From positions 372,001 through 436,000 of the forward strand of contig NZ_AWXE01000001.1 in assembly GCF_000469155.1 (NCBI RefSeq): a stretch of 64,000 bases of DNA, in the 5' to 3' direction. The position numbers and the translations under genes are program-made. The notes below the pieces were generated by a model that made no database searches, was not told where the DNA came from, and saw only the letters and a list, made by a program, of their open reading frames with translations. This DNA is from Candidatus Micropelagos thuwalensis (GTDB lineage: Bacteria > Pseudomonadota > Alphaproteobacteria > RS24). Positions within the stretch are counted from its first letter, which is position 1. Each line of letters opens with the position of its first letter. Below are positions 1-10,924 of the stretch, piece after piece.

Positions 1-297
1 AGCACTCGCACCTTGTCGTTCAATAAGGTTAAGCTCTATTTTAGCGCCCAGATTTTGTTCTGCATCTATAGCAGCATCACTAAGCCGGGTTCCTGAAAGT
101 TTGGCCGGAATCACCCGTGTATCATTGACAACCAGTGCATCGCCCTTTGAAAAGTAGGATGGTAAGTTTCGGATAATTCTATCAGTGAGATGACCGTTAG
201 GTGCAACATGAAGGAGTTTTGCAGCGTCACGCGGTGAGGCAGGACGCAACGCAATCAGTTCGTCTGGCAGGTCAAAGTCAAATGCTTCAACCTGCAT
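1..297 (-). CDS. queA: tRNA preQ1(34) S-adenosylmethionine ribosyltransferase-isomerase, N-terminal part (cut by left edge)
   Basis: The 99 visible codons encode the N-terminus of QueA, which transfers and isomerises the ribosyl moiety of SAM onto 7-aminomethyl-7-deazaguanine at the wobble base of tRNA to give epoxyqueuosine. The visible start reads [16 protein letters not shown], followed by [13 protein letters not shown] and a [14 protein letters not shown] block, the characteristic QueA N-terminal signatures. The ATG lies five bases after the stop codon of the upstream cyclophilin gene, so the two are probably cotranscribed. The rest lies outside the window; nothing in the visible part is abnormal. 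Confidence 0.93.
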   Translation of the reverse strand, partial: MQVEAFDFDLPDELIALRPASPRDAAKLLHVAPNGHLTDRIIRNLPSYFSKGDALVVNDTRVIPAKLSGTRLSDAAIDAEQNLGAKIELNLIERQGASA

Positions 298-302
298 ACG
301 TT

Positions 303-845
303 TTACTTTTCGTCATCAGTTTCCGCAAGACGCATGGTTACGATATAATCAGGTTCTTCCGGTGGCTCACCTTTGGCTATAGCATCAACATGCTCCATGC
401 CCTCAATGACTTCAGCAAAAACTGTATATTGCCGGTTCAAGAATTCTGCATCTTCCAGACAAATAAAGAACTGACTGTTCGCACTGTCAGGATGTTGGGC
501 GCGCGCCATACCAATCGTACCGCGTAAAAATGGTTCAGTCGAAAATTCCGCCCGTAAATCAGGATAGTCAGAACCACCCATACCAGTTCCCGTTGGATCT
601 CCGGTTTGAGCCATGAAACCGTCAATAACGCGATGAAAGATAATGTTATCGTAGAATTTTTGTTCAGCGAGTTGTTTAATTCTCTCGACATGTTTTGGCG
701 CCAAATCATCTCTGAGGCGTATTTTAACTACGCCTGTGCTAAGCTCCAATATCATAACAGACTCCTTTTCTGACGCGGAAGCAGGGGTTAGGGAAAGAGG
801 TAGGATGATACAGAAAAATGCAAATAAATATTTAATGTTACGCAT
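303..845 (-). CDS. exported cyclophilin-type peptidyl-prolyl cis-trans isomerase
   Basis: Cyclophilin that isomerises Xaa-Pro bonds, here in the periplasm. The 180-residue product begins with a Sec signal peptide (basic start, hydrophobic stretch, PASA-S cleavage region near residue 25). A compact cyclophilin domain follows: the [19 protein letters not shown] block around residues 70-90 carries the catalytic Arg, and SANSQFFI and [11 protein letters not shown] follow. The length matches the short bacterial PpiA/PpiB type with little extra sequence. It sits between coaD (20 bases upstream) and queA (5 bases downstream) on the same strand, an order seen in other Alphaproteobacteria. The symbol is left blank because ppiA and ppiB cannot be separated by eye. 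Confidence 0.93.
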   Translation of the reverse strand: MRNIKYLFAFFCIILPLSLTPASASEKESVMILELSTGVVKIRLRDDLAPKHVERIKQLAEQKFYDNIIFHRVIDGFMAQTGDPTGTGMGGSDYPDLRAEFSTEPFLRGTIGMARAQHPDSANSQFFICLEDAEFLNRQYTVFAEVIEGMEHVDAIAKGEPPEEPDYIVTMRLAETDDEK

Positions 846-865
846 TGAATAACACTCCTAACACA

Positions 866-1357
866 TTAATTTAGTTTAGCTTTTAGTTTTTCACAAATTG
901 ATGTTGGGCAAAACATGCTTACATCACCTTTTAGCTGAGCAATTTGACGAACTTGAGTTGACGAAATATGAGAAATTTCCGGCGAGGCCGCCAGGAAAAC
1001 TGTTTCAACTGGTGATGATGTCTGACGATTAATATTTGCCATTTGAGTTTCGTAATTAAAATCACCAGTATTACGAAGACCTCGCAAGATCACATTGGCG
1101 CCATATTGCTCTGCAGCATGAACCATAAGTCCTTCAAAAGCTACAACTTGAACCTTGTCTACTTGGTCAGGAAGGCAATTTGAGATTTCCAGACTTATCA
1201 TTTCAAGACGTTCTTCAATTGTGAAAATCGGTTTTTTGGTTGCGCTTACACCCACACCAATTACCAGACTGTTCACAAGGCTTAAGCCGCGCGTGATGAT
1301 ATCGAGATGACCGAAAGTTAATGGATCAAAACTTCCCGGATAAAAACCTTTTAGCAT
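866..1357 (-). CDS. coaD: phosphopantetheine adenylyltransferase
   Basis: Transfers AMP from ATP to 4'-phosphopantetheine, giving dephospho-CoA, the penultimate step of CoA synthesis in the cytoplasm. The 163-residue protein has the nucleotidyltransferase signature GSFDPLTFGH (T/HxGH motif at about residues 14-17), ILRGLRNTGDFNYE in the middle and ISSTQVR near residue 135, all typical of CoaD; the length is normal. Its ATG shares one base with the gyrA stop codon (TAATG), which implies translational coupling to gyrA. Confidence 0.96.
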   Translation of the reverse strand: MLKGFYPGSFDPLTFGHLDIITRGLSLVNSLVIGVGVSATKKPIFTIEERLEMISLEISNCLPDQVDKVQVVAFEGLMVHAAEQYGANVILRGLRNTGDFNYETQMANINRQTSSPVETVFLAASPEISHISSTQVRQIAQLKGDVSMFCPTSICEKLKAKLN

Positions 1358-4257
1358 TATGCATCCCCTGCATCTGATGTGTCATCAGATGACGCACTTG
1401 AAGTCGTGGAAGTTTCATCATTTCCCAAACCATCATCAGGTATGGCCTCATCAGAAGTTTCGTTAAGACAAATTACGGAAACAACATGAGCATCCTCATC
1501 AGTCTTAAAGATGGTAACACCCTGCGTATTCCGCCCAGCAACACGAACATCATTGACGGGACATCTTATCAAAGTCCCGCTATCGGTCACCAACATAATC
1601 TGATCGGTTTCTTTGATAGGGAATGAAGCAACCAAAGGCCCGTTCCGGTCGGTCACAGTCATGGCAATAATACCCTTCCCGCCACGACCTGAAACGCGGT
1701 ATTCATATGCTGAGGATCGTTTGCCATAGCCGTTTTCACTTACAGTCAACAGGAATTGTTCTTGTGCCCCCATTGCGGCATAGCGCTCAGGGCTTAGCAC
1801 AGCTTCTTCACTTGTCTCCTCAAGTTCAGTGTCGTTCACATCTTCATCAGTTTCATCGGTAGCACGCCGGAGCATCGCAGCTTGTTTCAGATAGCTGTTG
1901 CGCTCTGCCGGTGAGGCATCACTATGCATCAAAATGGAAAGAGAAATAACCTTTTCATCCTTACCCAGCTTGATACCTCTCACACCTGTAGAGTTACGAC
2001 TTCGGAAGACCCGAACATCGGTAACAGGAAAGCGAATACAGCGACCAGCATTATTGGTGAGCAGCACATCATCATTCTCTGTGCACAATTCAACACCGAC
2101 AATAACCTCCCCTTCTTCCGGTTTCATTGCGATTTTGCCGCTTTTGTTAATATTTACAAAAGCTGATAAATCATTCCGCCGGACATTACCGAAGCCTGTT
2201 GCGAACATGACGTGATAATTACTCCAGCTATCCTCATCCTGAGGAAGCGCCATAATTGCAGCGATGGTCTCGTCTTCTTTTAAGGGCAATAAATTAACAA
2301 GCGCCTTGCCACGCGATTGCGGATTACCAACTGGCAAACGCCAAACTTTCATTTTGTAAACCATTCCTGTTGTTGAGAAGAACAACACAGGTTGATGGGT
2401 ATTTGCCGCAAAAATACGGGTAACAAAATCTTCGTCCTTTGTGGACATGCCGGAGCGACCTTTACCACCCCGCTTTTGCGCCCGGTAAGTAGATAACGGA
2501 ACACGTTTGATGTAACCAGAATGACTTACCGTCACAACCATTTCCTCTGAGGGAATAAGGTCTTCATCATCAACTTCGAACTCATCTTCAATAATTTCAG
2601 TACGTCGCGGCGTTGAAAATTCATCCCTTACAGTGGTCAACTCATCGCTGATAATTGAGAGAACACGCTCACGGCTGCCGAGGATATCAAGATAATCAGT
2701 AATTTTCCCACCCAACTCGCTCAGTTCACCACCAATTTCATCTCGGCCCATAGCTGTGAGGCGTTGAAGGCGCAGTTCAAGAATGGCACGGGCCTGCGCT
2801 TCACTGAGGACATATTTACCCTTGTCATCAATGCGGTGGCGTGGGTCATCAATCAGGCGAATAAGGTCTGCAACATCTGCGGCATCCCAGGCGCGAGTCA
2901 TAAGTTCTTCGCGTGCGATTTGCGGTGAAGCCGCTTTACGGATAACTGCAATCACCTCATCAATATTCGCTACGGCTATCGCCAAACCGACCAACACATG
3001 AGCTCTGTCGCGGGCTTTATCAAGTTCAAACTTAGTACGACGCGTAACAACAACTTCACGAAAAGCAATGAAAGCTTTTAAAATGGAACGTAGATTGAGT
3101 AATTCTGGTTTGCCACTATTCAGCGCCAGCATATTAGCCCCAAAGCTGGTTTGGAGACTGGAGAAACGATAAAGCTGGTTCAGCACAACCTCCGGTACAG
3201 CTTCCCGCTTTAATTCAACGACAATTCTCATCCCATCGCGATCCGACTCATCCCGAATATCAGCAATGCCTTCCAGTGTTTTCTCCCGCACCAATTCGGC
3301 GATCTTTTCAATCATGGAAGTTTTATTAACTTGATATGGAATTTCCGTTACAACAATCGCCAGTCGCCCTTTACGAATTTCCTCGACCTCAGCCTTACCC
3401 CGCATAACGATAGAGCCACGCCCAGTCAAAATGGCAGACAGAGCGCCTCTGCGGCCTAAAATCTGCCCACCTGTCGGGAAGTCAGGGCCAGGGACAATTG
3501 TATTTAATTCATTATCCTCTAACTCAGGATTTTCTATCAACGCCAGGGTGGCATTAATCACTTCCCCAAGGTTATGCGGTGGAATATTGGTCGCCATACC
3601 AACAGCGATACCGTTTGCCCCATTAACGAGTAGATTTGGAAAACGAGCAGGTAAAACAACCGGCTCACGCTCCGAGTTGTCATAGTTATCCTGAAAATCG
3701 ACTGTGTTGCGGTCAATATCCTCAAGCAACGAATGTGCCGACTTGGCCATTCTCACCTCAGTATATCTCATAGCCGCTGCTGGATCACCGTCAATCGAAC
3801 CAAAATTACCCTGCCCGTCTAAAAGGGGTAAACGCATTGAGAAATCTTGCGCCATCCGAACCAAAGCGTCATAGATCGATTGATCACCATGCGGGTGATA
3901 TTTACCGATAACATCACCGACAACGCGCGCAGACTTACGATAAGGTTTGTTATAGTCATACCCATTTTCATTCATCGAAAACAGTATACGGCGATGAACA
4001 GGCTTTAAGCCGTCCCTGACATCCGGCAAAGCACGACTCACGATCACGCTCATAGCGTAATCGAGATAAGATGTTCTCATCTCATCTTCGATATTAATAG
4101 GACTGACATCAAAATCGGGGGGCACATCCCCACCACCGGCAGCTATTGGCGGATCGTCACCATTACCATTACCCATATCATCAGATATTATTTCATCTTC
4201 AGGCAGGGTATCGGTTTCGACCTCGTCGTCAGGGGCATCGTTAGAATCGTCGTTCAA
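1357..4257 (-). CDS. gyrA: DNA gyrase subunit A
   Basis: Breakage-reunion subunit of DNA gyrase, which introduces negative supercoils using ATP bound by GyrB. Visible are the core [19 protein letters not shown] near residue 55, the HPHGD segment near 121, the catalytic Tyr165 in [11 protein letters not shown], and the GyrA box QKRGGKG that starts the C-terminal beta-pinwheel. The longest frame starts at a TTG preceded by AGGAAAAG and gives 966 residues. The first ATG (around 4176) has no Shine-Dalgarno sequence but would shorten an unusually acidic N-terminal extension of about 50 residues. The C-terminus is also a Ser/Thr/Asp-rich acidic tail. The residue equivalent to E. coli Ser83 is Gln126, and Asp87 is conserved as Asp130. 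It overlaps coaD by one base. Confidence 0.97.
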   Translation of the reverse strand: MNDDSNDAPDDEVETDTLPEDEIISDDMGNGNGDDPPIAAGGGDVPPDFDVSPINIEDEMRTSYLDYAMSVIVSRALPDVRDGLKPVHRRILFSMNENGYDYNKPYRKSARVVGDVIGKYHPHGDQSIYDALVRMAQDFSMRLPLLDGQGNFGSIDGDPAAAMRYTEVRMAKSAHSLLEDIDRNTVDFQDNYDNSEREPVVLPARFPNLLVNGANGIAVGMATNIPPHNLGEVINATLALIENPELEDNELNTIVPGPDFPTGGQILGRRGALSAILTGRGSIVMRGKAEVEEIRKGRLAIVVTEIPYQVNKTSMIEKIAELVREKTLEGIADIRDESDRDGMRIVVELKREAVPEVVLNQLYRFSSLQTSFGANMLALNSGKPELLNLRSILKAFIAFREVVVTRRTKFELDKARDRAHVLVGLAIAVANIDEVIAVIRKAASPQIAREELMTRAWDAADVADLIRLIDDPRHRIDDKGKYVLSEAQARAILELRLQRLTAMGRDEIGGELSELGGKITDYLDILGSRERVLSIISDELTTVRDEFSTPRRTEIIEDEFEVDDEDLIPSEEMVVTVSHSGYIKRVPLSTYRAQKRGGKGRSGMSTKDEDFVTRIFAANTHQPVLFFSTTGMVYKMKVWRLPVGNPQSRGKALVNLLPLKEDETIAAIMALPQDEDSWSNYHVMFATGFGNVRRNDLSAFVNINKSGKIAMKPEEGEVIVGVELCTENDDVLLTNNAGRCIRFPVTDVRVFRSRNSTGVRGIKLGKDEKVISLSILMHSDASPAERNSYLKQAAMLRRATDETDEDVNDTELEETSEEAVLSPERYAAMGAQEQFLLTVSENGYGKRSSAYEYRVSGRGGKGIIAMTVTDRNGPLVASFPIKETDQIMLVTDSGTLIRCPVNDVRVAGRNTQGVTIFKTDEDAHVVSVICLNETSDEAIPDDGLGNDETSTTSSASSDDTSDAGDA

Positions 4258-4382
4258 TTTTTTGGCTTTTCCTGCATTAAATTTTTTGGAAAATTTCCAT
4301 GTTTATTTATAGCATTTTAGAGCTATGAGTCGCAATAAATCCTTGCACTAGAAACAGGAAAATTTATCTTTAAATCAATAGG

Positions 4383-4850
4383 TTAAAATGGAATGTCACC
4401 ATCCATATCACCACCCGGAGATGACGGGGGCAAACTATCGCCACCACCACCTGAGCCTATACTTCCAGTTGAACTTCCTGCAAAATCACCACCACCTTGA
4501 CGACTATCAAGCATGGTTAGATTACCGTTGTACCCCTGCAAAACAACTTCGGTTGTATATTTATCTTGACCGTTTTGATCCTGCCATTTGCGGGTTTGGA
4601 GTTGCCCCTCCAGATAGACTTTGGAGCCCTTTCGAAGGTATTGCTCGGCGATTTTTGCAAGGCCTTCATTGAAAATCACCACGCGATGCCATTCTGTTTT
4701 CTCTCTTCTCTCACCGGTATTTTTGTCTTTCCAGCTTTCACCTGTTGCAACACTTAGATTGGCAATAGGTCTGCCGTCTTTTGTTTGACGAATTTCTGGG
4801 TCTGCCCCCAGATTCCCGACGAGAATAACTTTATTGATACTACCAGCCAT
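4383..4850 (-). CDS. ssb: single-stranded DNA-binding protein
   Basis: Binds and protects single-stranded DNA during replication, recombination and repair. The 155-residue product has the OB fold in residues 1-110 ([19 protein letters not shown], then [10 protein letters not shown] and [19 protein letters not shown]). A Gly/Ser-rich linker follows, and the C-terminal tip is MDGDIPF, the acidic partner-binding tail ending in the family's Ile-Pro-Phe. It lies divergently from uvrA, an arrangement common in Proteobacteria. I looked for a GAAC-N7-GAAC-type alphaproteobacterial LexA site between the two genes and found only a poor match. Confidence 0.97.
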   Translation of the reverse strand: MAGSINKVILVGNLGADPEIRQTKDGRPIANLSVATGESWKDKNTGERREKTEWHRVVIFNEGLAKIAEQYLRKGSKVYLEGQLQTRKWQDQNGQDKYTTEVVLQGYNGNLTMLDSRQGGGDFAGSSTGSIGSGGGGDSLPPSSPGGDMDGDIPF

Positions 4851-5052
4851 TTTTTCTCCAATCTTTATTACGTTATAAATTTAGTGATGACTCGGCTCTA
4901 AGTATCAACCATAGCACGGCATTCTTGTGGAAAACTTATTTAAATTGTCATTCATAATCGTTAAACAATAGTCATTGACAGCATAATAAATATTGCTCGT
5001 GTTAGGATGCGAACTAACTCCTGACATGTATAAAGATAGGTCAAACACGCAG

Positions 5053-8001
5053 ATGCCCGCAAAACGCAAAACAGACAATATTCCGGCTCCATTACAAGCT
5101 AAAAATATGAGCATTGTCGGTGCGCGCGAACATAACCTCAAAGATATTTCTATCGTTCTGCCCCGCGATAAAATGATTGTTATTACGGGTCTTTCAGGCT
5201 CCGGTAAAAGTTCTCTGGCATTTGATACTATTTATGCTGAAGGTCAACGGCGTTACGTTGAAAGCCTCTCAGCCTATGCCCGACAGTTTCTGGAAATGAT
5301 GCAAAAACCGGATGTAGACCAGATTGACGGCTTATCTCCGGCAATTTCAATTGAACAAAAAACCACATCCAAAAATCCACGCTCAACAGTTGGAACAGTC
5401 ACAGAGATTTATGATTATCTGCGCCTGTTGTTTGCGCGTGTTGGTATCCCATATTCACCTGCAACAGGCCTGCCGATAGAAAGCCAAACCGTTAGCCAGA
5501 TGGTTGACCGTATTATGGCACTTCCCGAAGGTACAAGACTTTATCTGCTTGCACCCATTGTGCGCGGACGCAAAGGCGAATACCGCAAAGATTTTGCAGA
5601 ATTACAAAAACGCGGCTTTCAGCGTGTGAAGGTTGACGGCAATTATTATGAAATCTCAGATGTGCCGACACTCGACAAGAAATTCAAACACGACATTGAT
5701 GTGGTTGTAGATCGCATTGTCGTTAAACCTGACCTCGGCAATCGGCTTGCTGATAGTATGGAAATTGCTCTGCAACTCACAGACGGCATTGCTGTTGCTG
5801 AGATGGCAGATAGCAAGGAAGAGGAACCAGAGAAAATTGTGTTCTCCTCGCGTTTTGCATGCCCTGTCTCGGGTTTTACAATTGACGAAATCGAACCTCG
5901 GTTATTTTCCTTTAATAATCCGTTTGGCGCCTGCCCTGACTGTGACGGCCTGGGGACACAATTTTTTATAGATCCTGAAGCGATTGTGCCTGACCAAACC
6001 TTATCCTTAAGAGAGGGCGCGATCGTCCCATGGGCCAAGTCCGGCACATCCTCGCCTTATTATACGCAAACACTCGAAAGCCTCGCTGAACATTACGGTT
6101 TTTCTCTAAATGACCCGTGGCATGATCTCGACGCTAAAGCACAGAAAGTCATTCTTTATGGAAGCAATAAAGAACCCGTCAAATTCACTTATGATGACGG
6201 AACACGAAGCTTTAAAACAACAAAACCATTTGAGGGGGTTGTTGGCAATCTGGAGAGACGATACCGCGAGACAGACAGTTCATGGATGCGTGAAGAAATA
6301 GAAAAATTCCAATCCAAGACCCACTGTGAAACATGTGGTGGTTATCGACTCAAACCGGAAGCTCTGGCAGTTAAAATTGCAAACCTGCATATTGGTGAAG
6401 TGGTTGAGATGTCGATTCTTGACGCGGATAGATGGTTTGCAGATTTAGACAAACATCTCAATTCAAAACAGGCTGAAATTGCTTCACGGATTCTTAAAGA
6501 AATCCGTGAGAGGCTAAAATTCCTGAATGATGTCGGACTTGATTACCTTACCCTTTCTCGCAATTCAGGCACACTATCTGGCGGGGAAAGTCAACGTATT
6601 CGCTTGGCCTCCCAAATCGGATCGGGTCTGACAGGCGTTCTTTACGTGCTGGATGAGCCATCTATTGGCTTACATCAGCGCGACAATGCACGACTTTTAG
6701 AAACCCTGACGCGACTTCGCGATCTCGGTAACACGGTGATTATTGTTGAACATGATGAGGATGCTATTCTTGCTGCAGACCATGTGGTTGATATTGGCCC
6801 TGGTGCAGGTGTTCATGGCGGCGAGATTATCGCTGAAGGTACACCCGCAAAAATCAAAAGTGCAAAGAAAAGCCTAACCGGACAATATCTCTCAGGCACT
6901 AAGTCTATTCCTGTACCCCCCAAAAGGCGCGAGGCTTATCTTGGGCGGCATCTTAGAGTTGTCGAAGCAAGCGGTAATAACCTTAAAAACGTAACAACTG
7001 ATATTCCTCTCGGCACATTCACCTGCGTAACAGGTGTGTCGGGGGGTGGTAAGTCAACACTCTTGCTTGATACACTTTACAAAGCAACTGCGCGGAAACT
7101 TCATAATGCGCGGGATTTGCCCTCCCCGCATAAAGCTATTGAAGGCTTAGAACATCTCGACAAGGTGATTGATATTGACCAGTCGCCCATTGGCAGAACG
7201 CCGCGCTCTAATCCTGCGACCTATACAGGTGCTTTCACACCTATTCGTGAATGGTTCTCAGGTCTGCCGGAGGCGAAGGTGCGTGGCTACAAGCCGGGCC
7301 GATTTTCATTCAATGTGAAAGGTGGCCGCTGTGAAGCCTGTCAGGGAGATGGTGTTATCAAAATCGAAATGCACTTCCTCCCTGATGTTTATGTTGAATG
7401 TGATGTTTGTAACGGTAAGCGCTATAACCGAGAAACGCTGGAAGTTAAGTTCAAAGATAAAAATATCGCTGATATCCTCGATATGACAGTCGATGAAGCG
7501 GCAGATTTTTTTAAGGCCGTGCCTGTTATCCGAGATAAGATGGTAACGCTTCAACGTGTTGGATTGGGCTATATCAAAGTTGGGCAACAGGCGACAACGC
7601 TTTCAGGTGGTGAGGCTCAACGCGTCAAACTTGCCAAAGAACTTTCCAGACGTGCCACAGGCCGAACACTCTATATTCTGGATGAACCAACCACAGGCCT
7701 TCACTTCCATGATGTCGCAAAACTTCTGGATGTTTTACATGAACTGGTTGATGCCGGTAACACAGTAGCTGTTATTGAACACAATCTCGAAGTGATTAAA
7801 ACTGCTGATAAAGTAATCGATTTAGGGCCAAATGGTGGTCATGGTGGCGGAGAAATTGTTGCCGCTGGTACACCTGAAGAAGTCGCTTCTGTCAAAGAAA
7901 GTTATACGGGTCAGTTTTTGTCTAAACTTTTAAAAAAACCTAAACTAACTTCCAAGCCTTCTGCTAAACCACAAAGAACTACAGCAAAAGCTGCTGAATA
8001 A
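5053..8001 (+). CDS. uvrA: excinuclease ABC subunit A
   Basis: Damage-recognition ATPase of nucleotide-excision repair; it dimerises and loads UvrB. Two ABC ATPase halves are visible. The first has Walker A GLSGSGKS near residue 46, a zinc module with CPDCDG and CETCGG pairs, and the [12 protein letters not shown] signature. The second has Walker A GVSGGGKS, the CEACQGDG and CDVCNG zinc cysteines, and [15 protein letters not shown] with [11 protein letters not shown] chose the ATG at 5053 (982 residues) because the family normally begins 15-20 residues before the [10 protein letters not shown] block. ATG 5026 and TTG 4993 are in-frame alternatives, and none has a strong Shine-Dalgarno sequence. 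A Lys-rich C-terminal tail of about 25 residues follows the last ABC motif. Confidence 0.96.
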   Translation: MPAKRKTDNIPAPLQAKNMSIVGAREHNLKDISIVLPRDKMIVITGLSGSGKSSLAFDTIYAEGQRRYVESLSAYARQFLEMMQKPDVDQIDGLSPAISIEQKTTSKNPRSTVGTVTEIYDYLRLLFARVGIPYSPATGLPIESQTVSQMVDRIMALPEGTRLYLLAPIVRGRKGEYRKDFAELQKRGFQRVKVDGNYYEISDVPTLDKKFKHDIDVVVDRIVVKPDLGNRLADSMEIALQLTDGIAVAEMADSKEEEPEKIVFSSRFACPVSGFTIDEIEPRLFSFNNPFGACPDCDGLGTQFFIDPEAIVPDQTLSLREGAIVPWAKSGTSSPYYTQTLESLAEHYGFSLNDPWHDLDAKAQKVILYGSNKEPVKFTYDDGTRSFKTTKPFEGVVGNLERRYRETDSSWMREEIEKFQSKTHCETCGGYRLKPEALAVKIANLHIGEVVEMSILDADRWFADLDKHLNSKQAEIASRILKEIRERLKFLNDVGLDYLTLSRNSGTLSGGESQRIRLASQIGSGLTGVLYVLDEPSIGLHQRDNARLLETLTRLRDLGNTVIIVEHDEDAILAADHVVDIGPGAGVHGGEIIAEGTPAKIKSAKKSLTGQYLSGTKSIPVPPKRREAYLGRHLRVVEASGNNLKNVTTDIPLGTFTCVTGVSGGGKSTLLLDTLYKATARKLHNARDLPSPHKAIEGLEHLDKVIDIDQSPIGRTPRSNPATYTGAFTPIREWFSGLPEAKVRGYKPGRFSFNVKGGRCEACQGDGVIKIEMHFLPDVYVECDVCNGKRYNRETLEVKFKDKNIADILDMTVDEAADFFKAVPVIRDKMVTLQRVGLGYIKVGQQATTLSGGEAQRVKLAKELSRRATGRTLYILDEPTTGLHFHDVAKLLDVLHELVDAGNTVAVIEHNLEVIKTADKVIDLGPNGGHGGGEIVAAGTPEEVASVKESYTGQFLSKLLKKPKLTSKPSAKPQRTTAKAAE

Positions 8002-8054
8002 AGCTTCCATCCAGCGTCTGCTTAATTTATGAGTAACCATGGAGCATGTCGATT

Positions 8055-9470
8055 ATGAGCAGTGATAGAGTTCACATTGTAGGTGGTGGTCTTGCCGGAT
8101 CTGAAGCCGCATGGCAATTAGCGCAATCTGGAATTGCTGTGACACTTTACGAAATGCGCCCTCATCGTAAAACCGAAGCACACGTCACAGACGGGCTTGC
8201 AGAACTTGTTTGTTCAAACTCGTTTCGATCCGATGATGCAGAAACGAATGCTGTGGGTCTCTTACATGCTGAACTTCGGGACGCGAATAGCCTAATTATG
8301 AGATGTGCTGACACGCATCAATTACCCGCAGGAGGTGCGCTTGCCGTTGACCGTGAAGGTTTCTCGCAATCCGTTACGAAAGAGCTTGAAAATCATCCAC
8401 TCGTGACACTTAAACGCGAAGAGGTGACACATATTGACCCTGATTGGGCGCATGTGATTATTGCCTCAGGCCCGTTAACCTCCCCCGCTTTATCAGAAGT
8501 AATCTCAAAAATGACAGGCAGCGATAAGCTTGCTTTTTTTGATGCGATTGCGCCGATTGTCTACCGTGACAGTATTAATATGGATATTTGTTGGGAACAG
8601 TCCCGTTATGACAAATCCGGGCCTGGTGGGGATGGAAAAGACTACATTAACTGTCCCATGAATGAAGCGCAATATCATGAATTTATAGATGCCCTCATTG
8701 ATGGTGAAACCGCAGACTTCAAGCAATGGGAAGAAGATACACCTTATTTTAATGGGTGTTTGCCAATTGAGGTCATGGCCGCACGCGGGCGTGAAACTTT
8801 ACGTCATGGCCCCATGAAACCACGCGGGTTGACAAATGCCCATAATTCAGACGTAAAACCTTATGCAGTAGTCCAACTTCGTCAAGATAATGCATTGAAA
8901 ACACTTTATAATATTGTCGGATTTCAGACTAAGATGAAATACGGCGCTCAGGCAGATATCTTGCGCCTTATACCCGGACTTGAAGACGCAAGGTTCGCCA
9001 GATTAGGGGGGCTGCATCGTAATACATTTCTGAACAGCCCAAGCCTGCTCACTGAAGATTTAACACTGAGAACAGTCCAAAATATCCGTTTTGCCGGACA
9101 AATAACAGGTGTTGAAGGATATGTAGAAAGCACAGCAATTGGCCTTCTCGCGGGATTATTTACAGCTGCTCAAATTCAAAACCGGCAATTGTCACCACCA
9201 CCCATGACGACTGCATTGGGAGCCTTGCTGGCACATATTACCAAAAACGCCAATAAGGATACGTTCCAACCCATGAATATTAATTTCGGCTTGATGCCAG
9301 AGATTTTACAAACCGAAGCGACATTTATCCATGCTGAAACTGGTGAAAAATTACGTGGAAAAGCTCGTGCATTTGCCAAAAAACGTGCACGGCAAATAGG
9401 GTTTACTAGCCGTGCCAGACAGGATTTTGAAATATGGCGCCTCTCAGAATCAGCCTGTGTCTCGTTATAG
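8055..9470 (+). CDS. trmFO: methylenetetrahydrofolate--tRNA-(uracil-5-)-methyltransferase
   Basis: FAD- and folate-dependent enzyme that makes 5-methyluridine at position 54 of tRNA using 5,10-methylene-THF. The N-terminus carries the dinucleotide fold [13 protein letters not shown] (residues 5-17), followed by YEMRP and the cysteine block [10 protein letters not shown]. The second characteristic cysteine is in [14 protein letters not shown], and [20 protein letters not shown] is also present. ATG 8046 is only one base from the GGAG at 8041-8044, whereas ATG 8055 lies ten bases after it, so I prefer 8055 (471 residues). The gene ends convergently with the squalene-synthase-like gene: the two stop codons (TAG and the reverse-strand TAA) are adjacent, a six-base overlap. 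Confidence 0.95.
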   Translation: MSSDRVHIVGGGLAGSEAAWQLAQSGIAVTLYEMRPHRKTEAHVTDGLAELVCSNSFRSDDAETNAVGLLHAELRDANSLIMRCADTHQLPAGGALAVDREGFSQSVTKELENHPLVTLKREEVTHIDPDWAHVIIASGPLTSPALSEVISKMTGSDKLAFFDAIAPIVYRDSINMDICWEQSRYDKSGPGGDGKDYINCPMNEAQYHEFIDALIDGETADFKQWEEDTPYFNGCLPIEVMAARGRETLRHGPMKPRGLTNAHNSDVKPYAVVQLRQDNALKTLYNIVGFQTKMKYGAQADILRLIPGLEDARFARLGGLHRNTFLNSPSLLTEDLTLRTVQNIRFAGQITGVEGYVESTAIGLLAGLFTAAQIQNRQLSPPPMTTALGALLAHITKNANKDTFQPMNINFGLMPEILQTEATFIHAETGEKLRGKARAFAKKRARQIGFTSRARQDFEIWRLSESACVSL

Positions 9471-10166
9471 TTTTCCCCAAAATGCCATTTTTAGTAAATG
9501 AAGCTGATAGAAGAACAATGATCTTGATTTATTAATATTTTGGGCATGTTTTTTTGAGAGTCCGATAATTAAAAAGGCGGGAAGAATAAGTTTTCGGTAC
9601 TTTCGCGGCATGCCATTAAATAAAACTGTCGCTGTCTGAAGTTTTGCCTTAGCTGCTGAAACGATATCTGCCTGTATGTCACCAGGATAGGCCGTGGATA
9701 ATCTTAACAATTCAAATCCGCTTCCGGCAGCCTTTAACATCCCTTCCGGTAAAATATCTTCGTTATCTTGCCCTAACACCCGCAATGCCGATTGCATGAA
9801 TGGTACGCCTATTTCATGAGCTGAGTGTTCAATATCAGATAAATTCGGCTCTTCTTTATCAAATAACCCTTCGCGTCCATTTATGAGCTTATGCAATAAG
9901 TCACGCGGCAGGCTGGAAGCATTTAGAAAACAGCTAATGGGCGCAGTATCAAGATGTTTGCCGTCAATTACCTCACGCCACCATTGATAACGTATCGTTC
10001 CCAGCATGGGTTCGCTGACAATAAAAGGAATACGCGCACTATCTGCATAAATACTATAGAGAGTAAGCATATCAGTGCGACGTTCATCAGGCGTAAAGAG
10101 ATGGCATAAGAATAAATCTCCATCAAGGCTTCGTAATTCATCTCTAAAGATTGCAATATCCTGCAT
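9465..10166 (-). CDS. squalene/phytoene synthase-family protein (NDUFAF6-like)
   Basis: A 233-residue member of the trans-isoprenyl diphosphate synthase fold family. The visible family block is [20 protein letters not shown] followed by [14 protein letters not shown], matching the region where true squalene and phytoene synthases carry their first DxxxD motif. That Asp-rich motif is absent here, as in the alphaproteobacterial and mitochondrial NDUFAF6 (complex I assembly factor) branch, so a synthase reaction is unlikely. The C-terminal half is weakly conserved. Its place beside trmFO, at the end of the secDF block, is usual in Alphaproteobacteria. A complex I assembly role is inferred from family membership only. 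Confidence 0.8.
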   Translation of the reverse strand: MQDIAIFRDELRSLDGDLFLCHLFTPDERRTDMLTLYSIYADSARIPFIVSEPMLGTIRYQWWREVIDGKHLDTAPISCFLNASSLPRDLLHKLINGREGLFDKEEPNLSDIEHSAHEIGVPFMQSALRVLGQDNEDILPEGMLKAAGSGFELLRLSTAYPGDIQADIVSAAKAKLQTATVLFNGMPRKYRKLILPAFLIIGLSKKHAQNINKSRSLFFYQLHLLKMAFWGKL

Positions 10167-10181
10167 ATTTCATTCGCCCAT

Positions 10182-10220
10182 AAAAAAGGCTACACGCATC
10201 ATTAAGATCCGTGCAGCCTT
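10182..10220 (-). terminator. Rho-independent terminator
   Basis: On the minus strand an 11-base stem AAGGCTGCACG pairs with CGTGTAGCCTT (one G-T pair) around a 13-base loop and is followed by TTTT. It lies just after the urate-oxidase-N-type membrane gene and before the squalene-synthase-like gene, so it should end transcription of the former. Confidence 0.8.
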
Positions 10221-10235
10221 AATCATTTGATATTC

Positions 10236-10841
10236 CTAGTACAGGTTTTGCGCTGCAACCATTGAGAAAAGCATAGGAACAGAGAGCATTGTGTTCGTGC
10301 GTGAGAACAACATCGCGGTTCTAGCAGATGCAGCCTTTGTGTCCGCATCGGCTTCCACAATACCTAACGCTCTTTTCTGATTAGGCCAGATGACAAACCA
10401 AACATTGAACCACATTATTGTACCAAGCCACATGCCAATGCCAATCATTGTATGCTTTTCAACGGCAAAGCCTTCTGATGCCCCAAGGGTAATCGCCTCA
10501 ACAAAATAGCCATTAGCAGCCGCCAAAAGAAGACCGGAAATGATTGTAATCATTGCGCCCCAGCGAAACCACCATAGGGCGGCAGGCGCAATCACCTTGC
10601 CAATTGCTGGTTTTTGCTCATCGGGAATATTCGGCATGTTTGGAATTTGTACAAAGTTAAAATAGTACAGAATACCAATCCACATAATCCCGGCCAGAAC
10701 ATGGAGATAACGAAGAACGAACGCCCCAAAATTATGATCGAACACACCCATATGTATCTGCGCGTAGATAATAAGTAGAACAGTTGCCAGGACAAAACCG
10801 GCAATAACTGTGTTTCGAAGTGAAGTTAAAATTGACGCCAT
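10236..10841 (-). CDS. Urate_ox_N / PuuD-type integral membrane protein without cytochrome domain
   Basis: A 201-residue integral membrane protein with four to five hydrophobic segments (about residues 11-32, 42-65, 88-110, 130-152 and 183-200). The motifs LHVLAGIMWIGILYYFNF and FNVWFVIWPNQKRALG are characteristic of the Urate_ox_N (PuuD-like) family. Full-length PuuD urate hydroxylases carry extra membrane segments and a C-terminal cytochrome c domain; this protein has neither, so urate oxidation is doubtful and the function is unknown. I chose ATG 10841 because GGAGGG lies four bases upstream; the longer frame to 10856 starts within that Shine-Dalgarno sequence. A clear terminator follows. 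Confidence 0.75.
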   Translation of the reverse strand: MASILTSLRNTVIAGFVLATVLLIIYAQIHMGVFDHNFGAFVLRYLHVLAGIMWIGILYYFNFVQIPNMPNIPDEQKPAIGKVIAPAALWWFRWGAMITIISGLLLAAANGYFVEAITLGASEGFAVEKHTMIGIGMWLGTIMWFNVWFVIWPNQKRALGIVEADADTKAASARTAMLFSRTNTMLSVPMLFSMVAAQNLY

Positions 10842-10924
10842 AAAACCCTCCATCAAATAAATTTATTAAACAAACCTAAAGCTGCCTTGGTGTTGAAACA
10901 AGCGAAAAAACCTTACTTCACGCC

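Noticed and set aside
437-709. 90-residue minus-strand frame inside the cyclophilin gene
   Set aside because: It is a shifted-frame shadow of a gene with clear family motifs.
4288-4298. GGAAAATTTCC near-palindrome between ssb and gyrA as terminator
   Set aside because: The stem is A+T-rich and imperfect, with no T-run in the needed place.
5011-5025. LexA box upstream of uvrA
   Set aside because: GAAC-N7-TGAC matches only partly the direct-repeat GAAC-N7-GAAC seen in Alphaproteobacteria, and no second site controls ssb.
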